Below, piece after piece: positions 10,653-20,071 of a stretch of DNA of 64,000 nucleotides. This DNA comes from Methylovulum miyakonense HT12 (GTDB lineage: Bacteria > Pseudomonadota > Gammaproteobacteria > Methylococcales > Methylomonadaceae). The notes under the pieces were generated by a model. The model did no database searches. It was given only the letters and a program-made list of their open reading frames with translations, and was not told where the DNA came from. Every line of letters begins with the position of its first letter. Position 1 is the first letter of the stretch. The position numbers were made by a program, and so were the translations under genes. The DNA lies in NCBI RefSeq assembly GCF_000384075.1, contig NZ_KB913025.1:2123551-2187550 (forward strand), written 5' to 3'.

Positions 10653-11561
10653 TTACGTTTGCTGTTCACCGCCGAACAATTCCATTAACCGGGGAAGAAA
10701 ATGGCTAAGCTCCAGTGACATGATTGAAAAATCGGCGTCGAACTTTTCGGCGTCGCTGTCGGTTTCGATCTCGGCGACTTGATCTTGGACCAAATCCAAA
10801 AAACGTAAGCGTTTAATGGCAAGATGTTCGTCAACAATAAACGCGAGGCGGTCGGCCCAATTGACCGCCAGTTTAATCACCTCTTTGCCTGTATCGAGAT
10901 GGTTTTTGATTTCCGGCAACGCCAAATCATGGCGTTTGCAGCGGATAGTCGCCCCCGCTTCTTCTGGCGAGCGCAATTCACATTCATCTTCAATCGTTAA
11001 ATCATCGGGTGTTTGCTGTGTGTTTAACCATTGCGTCATGGTGGCGATGGGTTTGTTGAGCGTATTGGGCGGGACGGCGGGCAGTGAACCCAAGGCTTTG
11101 CGCAACAGGCTCAATAGGTCTTCGGCGCTTTTCGACGAAGCCGCATCGGCAATAATCCAGCCGCCTTTGGGATCTATGTAGGCATAGCTTCTTCGGGAAA
11201 AAGTAAAAGCTTTGGGTAATAATTCAAAAATCAGTTCGTCTTTAACCGCTGTACGCTCCTTTTTGCTTAGTTTCCGTCCCTGTTTTTCCTCTGTATCCAG
11301 AATTTTTTCTTGAACCATTTCATTCAGGACTGACGATGGCAGTACCCGTTCTTCTTTTTTACCGCACAGCATCATAAAACCGTTGCTGCTATGCACCAAC
11401 TGCTGCCCATTTTTGCCTATTGGCGAAGTCCAGCCGAAAGATGATTCCTCATGGGGGCCGCATGGGCGGAATGATAGGGCGGCGAGTTTTTGCTCCAGTT
11501 CTTCGGGCGATAATGTAAAGGCTTCAGTAAGACGAAAAATGCTAAGATTTTTAAACCACAT
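10653..11561 (-). CDS. rdgC: Recombination-associated protein RdgC
   Basis: Ring-shaped DNA-binding protein that modulates RecA-dependent recombination and replication restart. It begins MWFKNLSIFRLTEAF, the family-typical N-terminus. At 302 aa it is close to the E. coli protein (303 aa). Other family segments include FRPCGPHEESSFGWTSP and LSHFLPRLMELFGGE at the C-terminus. It is transcribed alone toward the shared terminator at 10607-10641. Confidence 0.94.
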   Translation of the reverse strand: MWFKNLSIFRLTEAFTLSPEELEQKLAALSFRPCGPHEESSFGWTSPIGKNGQQLVHSSNGFMMLCGKKEERVLPSSVLNEMVQEKILDTEEKQGRKLSKKERTAVKDELIFELLPKAFTFSRRSYAYIDPKGGWIIADAASSKSAEDLLSLLRKALGSLPAVPPNTLNKPIATMTQWLNTQQTPDDLTIEDECELRSPEEAGATIRCKRHDLALPEIKNHLDTGKEVIKLAVNWADRLAFIVDEHLAIKRLRFLDLVQDQVAEIETDSDAEKFDADFSIMSLELSHFLPRLMELFGGEQQT

Positions 11562-11651
11562 GGCGAGACTAATATCCTGTAAAAATAATGACCCGGTATT
11601 ATCGCAAATTTAAATCTGCAAAAATGAAAATTTATAAACCGGAAGGTGTTG

Positions 11652-12164
11652 ATGATGAATGATGGGTTTGGGCCGATTGCCGATGATAAGGCCTCCGTAC
11701 TGATTTTAGGGTCAATGCCCAGTGTCGCGTCATTACAGGCGCAAGAATATTATGCCCATTCCAGAAATGCCTTTTGGCCCATCATGGGGGCGTTGCTTGG
11801 TGGGGGCGGCGGATTGGGTTATCCGCAGCGCCAACAACTTTTGTTGGCAAACCATATTGCGCTTTGGGATGTTTTGCGAAGTTGTTATCGCCCCGGCAGC
11901 CTTGATGCCAATATTGACATGAAGAGCATTCAAATAAATGATTTTGATGGTTTTTACACGCGCCATCCAGGCATTTCCAGGGTCTATTTTAACGGCGGCA
12001 TGGCGGAAAAAATGTACCGCCTGCATGTGTTGCCCGCCTTACAAGAACATTTCCTCCATCTGCATTACCAACGTTTGCCGTCGACCAGCCCGGCATACGC
12101 CTCATTGACCGTGCCGCAAAAAATCGCCGCATGGGAGGTGATTAAAGGGGTGGCGGATAAATAG
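11652..12164 (+). CDS. DNA-deoxyinosine/uracil glycosylase (UDG superfamily)
   Basis: A small base-excision-repair glycosylase in the family annotated as hypoxanthine-DNA glycosylase, about 170 aa. The motif ILGSMPS near residues 17-23 is the family's version of the UDG motif A. YYAHSRNAFWPIM follows (the conserved N-x-F-W block), with a C-terminal LPSTSPA as motif B. The start is ATG 11652 or 11655, behind GGAAGG at 11641-11646; a GTG at 11646 overlaps that ribosome-binding site. It is divergent from rdgC, another DNA-maintenance gene. The precise damaged base it removes cannot be read from the sequence. Confidence 0.82.
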   Translation: MMNDGFGPIADDKASVLILGSMPSVASLQAQEYYAHSRNAFWPIMGALLGGGGGLGYPQRQQLLLANHIALWDVLRSCYRPGSLDANIDMKSIQINDFDGFYTRHPGISRVYFNGGMAEKMYRLHVLPALQEHFLHLHYQRLPSTSPAYASLTVPQKIAAWEVIKGVADK

Positions 12165-12229
12165 ACTGTGATAAAGTAGGGCGTTTTTAGCTGGCACAGG
12201 CTGGCAGTTGGGTTACTTTTTGGTTTGTT

Positions 12230-12832
12230 ATGAATGAAGAATACGATTACGAGTACGAATATGACGATGATGGCGAAATTGTTTATTATGCGGTCCGCCC
12301 GAACAAGACGAAGATAAAAAAAGAAATATCGGCACTTTTTGACTTGGCTGAAAAAATGGCAGAATTGTCGCCAACGCAATTGGGCACTTTGGAATTGCCT
12401 GAAAACATCCATAAGGCAGTGACAGAAGTGTCAGGGATGCCGCATAAGGGCGCCAGGAAACGGCTATTGAAATATATCGCCGGGCAACTCCATAAAATTG
12501 ATGTCGAAGGTTTTATGGAAAAACTTGCCCGCATAGAAAACAAAAGCGCCCACGGGGTTAGGGAGCATCACATTGTTGAGCGTTGGCGTGACCATTTGCT
12601 GGCGGAAACGAATGAAGCTTTGGGCGAGTTGCTGGATGAATATCCCCAGGCAGACCGGCAGCACTTAAGGCAATTGATCCGCAATGCGCAAAAAGAAGCG
12701 GAAACAGGTAAGCCTCCAAAGTCTTCGCGCCTGTTATACCGCTACCTTAAAACCCTATTTGATTTTGCCGGTGAGGTAGGCGACGGGGTTGGTGGCGAAA
12801 ACCATGAGGACGAAGGCCATGAAGCGGACTGA
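12230..12832 (+). CDS. darP: Ribosome-biogenesis factor DarP (YjgA, DUF615)
   Basis: Late-stage 50S assembly factor that associates with pre-50S particles in E. coli. It has an acidic Tyr/Glu/Asp-rich N-terminus, then the conserved block KGARKRLLKYIAGQLHKID near residues 72-90. A helical C-terminal half follows, with ADRQHLRQLIRNAQKE. Its 200 aa compare with 183 in E. coli. In E. coli this gene is next to pmbA; here the related tldD is 13 kb away. It ends 1 bp from the convergent crp-like gene, and no terminator is visible between them. Confidence 0.9.
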   Translation: MNEEYDYEYEYDDDGEIVYYAVRPNKTKIKKEISALFDLAEKMAELSPTQLGTLELPENIHKAVTEVSGMPHKGARKRLLKYIAGQLHKIDVEGFMEKLARIENKSAHGVREHHIVERWRDHLLAETNEALGELLDEYPQADRQHLRQLIRNAQKEAETGKPPKSSRLLYRYLKTLFDFAGEVGDGVGGENHEDEGHEAD

Positions 12833-12833
12833 A

Positions 12834-13502
12834 TTACAACCTGACGGGGGGCGGAATTTTAAGGTGCATGGTTTTATCATGGATTTCGACATGGCCTTTC
12901 CTTTCTAGCTCCCTCAGGACTTTATTGATCATTTCACGGGATGCGCCGATCATGCTGGCGAGTTCCAGTTGGGTGGGGCGGTCATAGATGATCAAATTAC
13001 CATTTTGATCTTTACAGGCTAATTTATACAAGACCTGTACGGTCCGCTCATGGACATTGGACAGCGCGAGGTTTTTTACTGATTGGGTGAGTTGCCTGAT
13101 TTTCTCTGACATATCATTCAATAAGTTTAGGGTCACATCAGGATGCTCAGTCAGCCAGACTTTAAAATCGGTTTTGGAAATAATGCCACAAACCGTTTTT
13201 TCTAAGGTTATCACCGACGCCGAACGCGGCTCGTTGCCCAATAAAGCCAGTTCGCCAAAATAAGATCCCGAATCCTGGGTCATCAAAGTCACTTCCCGCC
13301 CCGTATTATCACTAGTGAAAATCCTCACTTTTCCAGAAACTATAATGTAGAGCGAATCGGTTTCGTCTTTTTCAGTAATGATGATGGTATGTTTGGGGAA
13401 TGTGCAACATTTGGCTTTCAACGCCAGTGACTCTATGGCATCGTCAGGAAGCAAAGAAAGAAATGCGATTTTTTTTAAACCTAATAATGCTTCTTGCTGC
13501 AT
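12834..13502 (-). CDS. Crp/Fnr-family transcription regulator
   Basis: A cyclic-nucleotide-binding beta-roll (about residues 15-125) contains FGELALLGNEPRSASV, the phosphate-binding-cassette pattern of cAMP-binding CRPs. A dimerisation helix and a winged helix-turn-helix (about 155-220) follow. The recognition helix SREMINKVL keeps the Arg-Glu pair that reads TGTGA in CRP, with Lys where CRP has its third contact Arg. No Fnr-type cysteine cluster is present at the N-terminus. The chosen start, ATG 13502 (222 aa), has AGGAG 8 bases upstream; ATG 13508 is only 2 bases from it. A perfect TGTGA-N6-TCACA site lies at 27.7 kb. Whether it binds cAMP is inferred. Confidence 0.85.
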   Translation of the reverse strand: MQQEALLGLKKIAFLSLLPDDAIESLALKAKCCTFPKHTIIITEKDETDSLYIIVSGKVRIFTSDNTGREVTLMTQDSGSYFGELALLGNEPRSASVITLEKTVCGIISKTDFKVWLTEHPDVTLNLLNDMSEKIRQLTQSVKNLALSNVHERTVQVLYKLACKDQNGNLIIYDRPTQLELASMIGASREMINKVLRELERKGHVEIHDKTMHLKIPPPVRL

Positions 13503-13560
13503 GGACATTGCTCCTAAGTTTGGAATTATAAGTAGATTATAGGCACTCAAACCTCAGGAT

Positions 13561-13890
13561 GAAACTTTAACATGGTATTTATGGATAATTTATCACCAGC
13601 TCTGCTGGGGAGGGGGCACAAAGTTTGAGGCATCAGCGGCCTATCTATCTGTGAACCGCCGCGAAACCCAAAATATTAGGAAACAAGCGGTGGCTAATTT
13701 TTTGGATGGGTTATTACGTGTTGCCAGCTAGGATAAGGTCACACTTCCGAACAAAATGGCCGCATTTGCCCCGCTGCTACAGGAAATTTTGCGATAAATA
13801 AATTTGAGTTTGCCCATCATTTAGGCACTGGAGCTAAGGGATGGCGCCCACCCATAGAAGATGTCCTGATAGGATGTTTTTTTGCTTAAA
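13561..13890 (+). pseudogene. Possible decayed coding remnant
   Basis: The 458-bp gap between the crp-like gene and the 68-residue membrane-protein gene has no intact gene. One frame (from 13615) reads GTKFEASAAYLSVNRRETQ..., continues through RKQAVANFLDGLLRVAS, meets an amber stop, then reads DKVTLPNKMAAFAPLLQEILR. A second frame at about 13804-13887 reads KFEFAHHLGTGAKGWRPP and DVLIG. The residue mix looks protein-like, and the stop plus frame change suggests decay. I recognise no family; chance open frames remain possible. Confidence 0.25.
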
Positions 13891-13960
13891 AAATAAGTGT
13901 ATTATCTCGATTCACCTAAAAATAATAAGAGAAATTGATTTTAAACTATGAGGAGGAATC

Positions 13961-14167
13961 ATGGGTGGAGTAAGTGAGTTGTTTTTTTTTATGTTGGTTA
14001 TTGCCGCGTTGGCGTTCGCGCCGTTAGGCTACTTTATCTATAAGTATACGCAAAAGAATGGCAAGCCTTTTGGTGAAACCGAGCCGCATGGTGACAGCCC
14101 GTCTTTTGTGAATGATTTGGCGGAGACGGCCATTCATTTTTTTAAAACCCGTTTATCGAAAAAATAA
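13961..14167 (+). CDS. Small single-pass membrane protein of unknown function
   Basis: 68 aa. One strong transmembrane helix spans roughly residues 6-27 (LFFFMLVIAALAFAPLGYFIY). A short basic stretch and a polar tail (about 32-68) rich in Pro, Asp and Glu follow, ending in Lys residues. The near-consensus ribosome-binding site AGGAGGAA sits 5 bases before the ATG, suggesting strong translation. It is a single-gene unit with its own terminator at 14186-14216. No homolog is recognised and no function is assigned. Confidence 0.65.
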   Translation: MGGVSELFFFMLVIAALAFAPLGYFIYKYTQKNGKPFGETEPHGDSPSFVNDLAETAIHFFKTRLSKK

Positions 14168-14185
14168 CACGGACATGATCAGGAT

Positions 14186-14216
14186 GGGGGCTTGAATTTG
14201 CCAAGCCCCCGTTTTT
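14186..14216. terminator. Terminator between the small membrane protein gene and moeB
   Basis: A 9-bp perfect stem GGGGGCTTG / CAAGCCCCC has a 7-base loop and is followed by GTTTTT. It ends the plus-strand gene; the convergent moeB stop lies at its downstream edge. Confidence 0.85.
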
Positions 14217-14971
14217 CAAGTTACCCCCATCCCCCCGCAGCTAGGGCAGGTCGGGTTCTTTTTCAAATTCATCGAATTGATTTCCATCGACAAACCATCT
14301 ATCAGCAATAATTTGCCCACTAGGGTTTCGCCGATGCCCAGGATCAGCTTCATGGCTTCCAATGCCTGAATACTGCCAACTATGCCAGTAATCGGGGCAA
14401 CCACGCCATTAGTCGCACAATTGACCAATTCTTCCCCGTCGCTTTGGTATAAGCAGTTATAGCAAGGGCTATTGTCACGTCCTGGGGTAAATACGGACAC
14501 TTGGCCTTCAAACCGGATTGCGGCACCCGAAACAAGTGGTGTCTTGTGCCTGACGCACGCCGTGTTAATGGCGAAACGGGTAGCGAAATTGTCACTGCAA
14601 TCCACGACCACATCGGCTTTTTCCACTTCCACATCAAGCTGCTCCCCTGCCAACCGTTGCTTGACCGCGTTTACATTTACGTCAGGGTTTAATTTATTCA
14701 GGGTTTGCTGGCTTGAAATTGCTTTATCCATCCCTATATCAGGTGTGTGATGAGCAATCTGTCTTTGTAAATTGGATAAATCCACCACATCATCGTCATA
14801 AATAGTGATATTGCCGATACCGGCAGCAGCCAAATAAATTGATGCAGGTGAGCCTAACCCCCCGGCGCCGACGATTAATACCTTGGCGGCAAGGAGTTTT
14901 TGTTGCCCATCCACTTCAATTTTCGGCAGCATGATTTGACGGCTATAACGTAATAGTTGGTTGTCATTCAT
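14216..14971 (-). CDS. moeB: Molybdopterin-synthase adenylyltransferase MoeB / ThiF family
   Basis: An E1-like enzyme that adenylates the C-terminal Gly-Gly of a sulfur carrier (MoaD or ThiS). The nucleotide-binding loop GAGGLGSPA is at about 36-44. The acidic segment YDDDVVDLSNLQRQ follows, with the Arg used in catalysis. VDCSDNFATR lies near 110. The Zn2+ Cys pairs are CYNC (about 174-177) and CPSCGG at the C-terminus. At 251 aa it matches MoeB, with no rhodanese extension. MoeB and ThiF cannot be separated confidently without neighbours. It is divergent from groES. Confidence 0.85.
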   Translation of the reverse strand: MNDNQLLRYSRQIMLPKIEVDGQQKLLAAKVLIVGAGGLGSPASIYLAAAGIGNITIYDDDVVDLSNLQRQIAHHTPDIGMDKAISSQQTLNKLNPDVNVNAVKQRLAGEQLDVEVEKADVVVDCSDNFATRFAINTACVRHKTPLVSGAAIRFEGQVSVFTPGRDNSPCYNCLYQSDGEELVNCATNGVVAPITGIVGSIQALEAMKLILGIGETLVGKLLLIDGLSMEINSMNLKKNPTCPSCGGMGVT

Positions 14972-15018
14972 AAGTCAGGGTAATTATGTTCGGGTGATGG
15001 AAGATGATGCCAAAGAAC

Positions 15019-15046
15019 TTGACACACTGCAAAAGCTCATTATCAT
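15019..15046 (+). promoter_or_regulatory. Sigma-70-type promoter of groESL
   Basis: TTGACA at 15019-15024, a 16-base spacer, then TATCAT at 15041-15046. The CIRCE operator begins at the last base of the -10, so a bound repressor would block initiation. Confidence 0.75.
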
Positions 15047-15072
15047 TAGCACTCATTACTGGCGAGTGCCAA
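15046..15072 (+). promoter_or_regulatory. CIRCE operator (HrcA site)
   Basis: TTAGCACTC, nine bases, then GAGTGCCAA. This differs from the consensus inverted repeat TTAGCACTC-N9-GAGTGCTAA at one position. It predicts HrcA repression of groESL, relieved by heat. No hrcA gene is in the window. Confidence 0.92.
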
Positions 15073-15111
15073 AAATTTTTTAAACCTTGTCTTTAATCTT
15101 AGGAGAGTTAG

Positions 15112-15399
15112 ATGAATATACGTCCGTTACACGACAGAGTCATTGTCAAACGTGTTGAAGAAGAAACCAAAACCGCTAGTGGCATCGTATTGCCAGGTTC
15201 TGCTGCTGAAAAACCCAGCCAAGGCGTAATTTTGGCAGTTGGCGCAGGCAAACCTTTAGACAACGGCACACTCCGCGCATTGGAAGTAAAAGTCGGCGAC
15301 AAAGTATTGTTCGGCAAATACGCAGGCAACGAAGTGAAAGTTGACGGTGAAGAAGTCATCGTGATGCGTGAAGAAGACATCATGGGCATCTTGGGTTAA
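15112..15399 (+). CDS. groES: Co-chaperonin GroES
   Basis: The 10-kDa heptameric lid of the GroEL chamber. The 95 aa are full length. [14 protein letters not shown] opens the protein and the mobile loop [10 protein letters not shown] lies at about 20-30. The end [19 protein letters not shown] is typical. AGGAGAG lies upstream of the ATG. It is the first gene of a two-gene operon, controlled by the promoter and CIRCE site above. Confidence 0.97.
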   Translation: MNIRPLHDRVIVKRVEEETKTASGIVLPGSAAEKPSQGVILAVGAGKPLDNGTLRALEVKVGDKVLFGKYAGNEVKVDGEEVIVMREEDIMGILG

Positions 15400-15442
15400 T
15401 CCCTTCCCCTTTTAGAAACCAATCACACACAAACGAATTTAG

Positions 15443-17107
<1,665 letters not shown>

Positions 17108-17155
17108 TCATGTTGTCTTGAAGCCTTTGGCTTTAAGCGCTTTGCTTTAAAAATG

Positions 17156-17191
17156 GAAAGCCCCGGTTGTTTTTACAATCGGGGCTTTTTT
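17156..17191 (+). terminator. groESL terminator
   Basis: A long stem AAAGCCCCGGTTGT / ACAATCGGGGCTTT (one G-T pair) with a TTTT loop is followed by six T. It lies about 50 bp after the groEL stop. Confidence 0.92.
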
Positions 17192-17255
17192 ATTGGAAAT
17201 TTGGAATTGAGGTAAAAATGTCTAATTTTAAAATGATTGATAAAGCCGTGTAGCC

Positions 17256-17322
17256 GGGTGGGCAATGCTTTTCTGCCCACCGATTAGGCGGCGAATGGTG
17301 GGCAGAAAAGCATTGCCCACCC
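17256..17322. repeat. 26-bp perfect inverted repeat
   Basis: Arm 17256-17281 (GGGTGGGCAATGCTTTTCTG then CCCACC) is the exact reverse complement of 17297-17322, with a 15-base loop. Each arm is itself a near-palindrome around GGTGGGC / GCCCACC. It has no T-run and lies after the groESL terminator. It looks like a dispersed REP- or MITE-like hairpin element. The rest of the 17192-17513 gap shows no gene. Confidence 0.8.
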
Positions 17323-17513
17323 TACCTTCCAAAACCACAAACAGCTTAAATCATGCCCAGCTACCGCTGCGCCAACACCAAAGGGGCGTGCTATTTTGTG
17401 TTCGTCCCCAATCTCCGGCTTGGGGACGAACGAAAGGCTATCATCACAAAATTACCCTAACGTTTAGCCCCCCGCATTGCATCCACCATGGCTAGCCTGT
17501 ATCCTGCACACCC

Positions 17514-17981
17514 ATGCAAATAAATCTAATTTCTGTCGGAAACCGTATGCCAAGCTGGGTGCTGGCGGGCTACGATGAATATGCCAAACGCTTGCCGCGC
17601 GAATGCGAACTGGTGTTGAAGGAGGTCGCCCCTGGCAAGCGCACCAAAAACAGCGATGTGGCGCGGATAGTCCGTGACGAAGGCGAACGCATGGTTGCCG
17701 CGATCCCATCCGGTGCGCATGTTGTCACCTTGGACATTCCTGGTAAGCCGTGGACGACACCTGAACTGGCTGACGCCATGAACCGCTGGCTGGCTGGCGG
17801 CCAGTCGGTGGCCTTGCTGGTGGGCGGGCCGGAAGGCCTGGCCGAAGCAGCCAAGCAAAAGGCGCATGAATCCTGGAGCCTGTCAAAACTGACGTTTCCG
17901 CATCCTTTGGTGCGCATTATCGTTGCCGAACAGCTTTATCGCGCCTGGAGCCTGCTAAACAACCATCCTTACCATCGCTAA
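17514..17981 (+). CDS. rlmH: 23S rRNA (pseudouridine1915-N3)-methyltransferase RlmH
   Basis: SPOUT-fold SAM methyltransferase acting on pseudouridine 1915 of 23S rRNA in assembled ribosomes. Its 155 aa match E. coli Ybe[14 protein letters not shown] opens the protein. The trefoil-knot SAM site LLVGGPEGL lies near 101-109, with [18 protein letters not shown] at the end. Its substrate is made by RluD, also in this window. The TAA stop overlaps the maf ATG by one base, starting a run rlmH-maf-rng-yhdP. Confidence 0.95.
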   Translation: MQINLISVGNRMPSWVLAGYDEYAKRLPRECELVLKEVAPGKRTKNSDVARIVRDEGERMVAAIPSGAHVVTLDIPGKPWTTPELADAMNRWLAGGQSVALLVGGPEGLAEAAKQKAHESWSLSKLTFPHPLVRIIVAEQLYRAWSLLNNHPYHR

Positions 17982-18553
17982 TGACGATACAGCTTATTTT
18001 AGCCTCCGCTTCCCCGCGCCGCCGCGAACTCTTAGACCAAATTAGCGTCAATTACCAAGTTTGCCCTGTTGATATAGACGAAACCCCTTTGCCCAATGAA
18101 GCCCCGTTGGCGTATGTCCGGCGTATGGCCGCGGAAAAATCTGCGGCCGGTATGGCCCGGTACGGTGCGGCGTTTCCGGTCTTGGCCGCCGACACCACGG
18201 TGGTGTTGCGGGATGTGATTATGGGCAAGCCTAAAGATAAGGAAGACGCGTTGGCGATGTTGCGGTTATTGTCCGGCAACCGCCATCAGGTTTTCACGTC
18301 GGTGTCTTTGCGGGGGCGGCAACATGGCGAGGCGGTGAGCATCACCGACGTGACGTTCCGCTGTTTGACGGACGCAGAAATAGTGGCTTACTGGGAAAGC
18401 GGGGAACCTCAAGACAAAGCCGGGGCCTATGCCATACAAGGCCGGGGCGGCGTTTTTGTCGAGTCCATCAAAGGCAGCTTTTCCGGTGTCGTCGGTTTGC
18501 CGTTGTTTGAAACCGCCCAACTTTTAGCCCAACAAGGTATAACAATTTTCTAA
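17981..18553 (+). CDS. maf: Maf-family nucleoside triphosphate pyrophosphatase (YhdE type)
   Basis: Hydrolyses non-canonical nucleotides, or dTTP and UTP, to monophosphates. The Maf signature LASASPRRRELL lies at residues 6-17. The second block is VLAADTTVVL, which contains the catalytic Asp. GKPKDKEDALAML follows. It sits directly before rng, as yhdE does in E. coli, which favours the YhdE subtype. One-base overlaps at both ends (TAATG) indicate translational coupling with rlmH and rng. The length of 190 aa is typical. Confidence 0.93.
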   Translation: MTIQLILASASPRRRELLDQISVNYQVCPVDIDETPLPNEAPLAYVRRMAAEKSAAGMARYGAAFPVLAADTTVVLRDVIMGKPKDKEDALAMLRLLSGNRHQVFTSVSLRGRQHGEAVSITDVTFRCLTDAEIVAYWESGEPQDKAGAYAIQGRGGVFVESIKGSFSGVVGLPLFETAQLLAQQGITIF

Positions 18554-20007
18554 TGAGTGAAGAGATTTTAATCAATGTGACGCCGCCGGAAACCCGGGTG
18601 GCGGTGATAGAGAATGGCGTGTTGCAGGAACTGATCATTGAACGCAGCCGTGAACGCGGCTTGGTCGGCAACATTTATAAAGGCGAAGTCTGCCGGGTTT
18701 TACCGGGCATGCAAGCCGCGTTTGTCGATATTGGCCTGGACCGGGCGGCGTTCCTGCATCTGTCGGATTTATGCAGCAAAGAACTGGAAAAAAAAGGTTC
18801 GGAAAATATCGAACATTATCTGCATGAAGGCCAGCCTATTGTCGTCCAGGTGGTGAAAGACCCGCTTGGCACCAAGGGCGCACGCTTGACGACGGAAATA
18901 GCCATCCCTTCGCGTTACCAGGTGTACATGCCTTATTCGCAAAATTCGGGGGTGTCCCAACGTATCGAGTGCGAATCCGAGCGGGTGCGTTTAAGGGCTT
19001 GCCTTGATGGTTTCAGGAAAGAGCACAATTGCGGCGGCTTTATCGCCCGGACGGCCGCCGAGTGTGCCGAAGAACCCGTCCTGGTTGCCGATATGATGTT
19101 CCTGCTGAAATTGTGGGAATCCATTTCCGCCAAGATCAGCACCGCCAAGCCCAAGGAGTTTATCCATAAAGACCTGCCGCTCAGTGTCCGCACCTTGCGT
19201 GATTTATATAAGGAAGGTATAGACCGGGTGCGGGTGGATTCGCGCGAAACCTTCCATCTCATGGTTGATTTTGCCCAGATTTTTGTCCCTGAAATCGTCC
19301 CCGTATTGGAGCATTACAGCGGGGAATGCCCGGTATTTGACATTTACAGCGTCGAAGACGAAATCAAAAAAGCTTTGGAACGCAAGGTCAAACTAAAATC
19401 CGGCGGGCATCTGGTGTTTGACCAAACCGAAGCGATGACCACGGTCGATGTCAATACCGGGGGCTATGTCGGCGGTCGCAACCTGGAAGAGACCATTTTC
19501 AAAACCAATTTGGAAGCGGCGCAAGCCATCGCGCGGCAACTGCGCCTGCGCAATCTGGGCGGTATCATCATCATTGATTTTATCGACATGAAAAGCGAAG
19601 AGCATAAAAAGCAAGTGCTGCAGGCTTTGGAGCGGCATCTGGAAAAAGACCGTGCCAAAACCAAAATCACCGAAGTGTCGGTGCTGGGGTTGGTGGAAAT
19701 GACCCGCAAACGCACCCGCGAAAGCCTTGAGCATATCCTTTGCGAACCTTGCAGCGCTTGTGGCGGGCGCGGGGTGCTAAAAACACCGGAATCCATGTGC
19801 CTGGAAATTTTCCGTGAAATTATCCGTGAAGTCAGGCAATACAAAGTGCAGACCTTGCTGGTGTTGGCTTCAAACGCCGTTGTGGAAATGTTGCTGGATG
19901 AAGAGGCCAATATGCTTGCCGAGCTGGAAACGTTCCTGGGCGTGCAAATCAAGTTTCGGGCGGAGTCGCAATATAATCAGGAGCAATACGATGTCGTGTT
20001 GCTGTAA
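18553..20007 (+). CDS. rng: Ribonuclease G
   Basis: Endoribonuclease that matures the 5' end of 16S rRNA and degrades some mRNAs. An S1 RNA-binding domain covers about residues 38-120 (GNIYKGEVCRVLPGMQAAFVDIG). The DNase-I-like catalytic part carries TTVDVNTGG and IIIIDFIDM, with two metal-binding Asp. The Zn-link CEPCSACGGRG near 397 joins protomers. Its 484 aa match RNase G and lack the long C-terminal scaffold of RNase E. Order maf-rng-yhdP is as in E. coli. Confidence 0.95.
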   Translation: MSEEILINVTPPETRVAVIENGVLQELIIERSRERGLVGNIYKGEVCRVLPGMQAAFVDIGLDRAAFLHLSDLCSKELEKKGSENIEHYLHEGQPIVVQVVKDPLGTKGARLTTEIAIPSRYQVYMPYSQNSGVSQRIECESERVRLRACLDGFRKEHNCGGFIARTAAECAEEPVLVADMMFLLKLWESISAKISTAKPKEFIHKDLPLSVRTLRDLYKEGIDRVRVDSRETFHLMVDFAQIFVPEIVPVLEHYSGECPVFDIYSVEDEIKKALERKVKLKSGGHLVFDQTEAMTTVDVNTGGYVGGRNLEETIFKTNLEAAQAIARQLRLRNLGGIIIIDFIDMKSEEHKKQVLQALERHLEKDRAKTKITEVSVLGLVEMTRKRTRESLEHILCEPCSACGGRGVLKTPESMCLEIFREIIREVRQYKVQTLLVLASNAVVEMLLDEEANMLAELETFLGVQIKFRAESQYNQEQYDVVLL

Positions 20008-20071
20008 ATTTTGGATGTGCGGCTATCGGCACTGTGGACAAAAACGCCTCACAGGTTAAGCGCCTTTTGAA

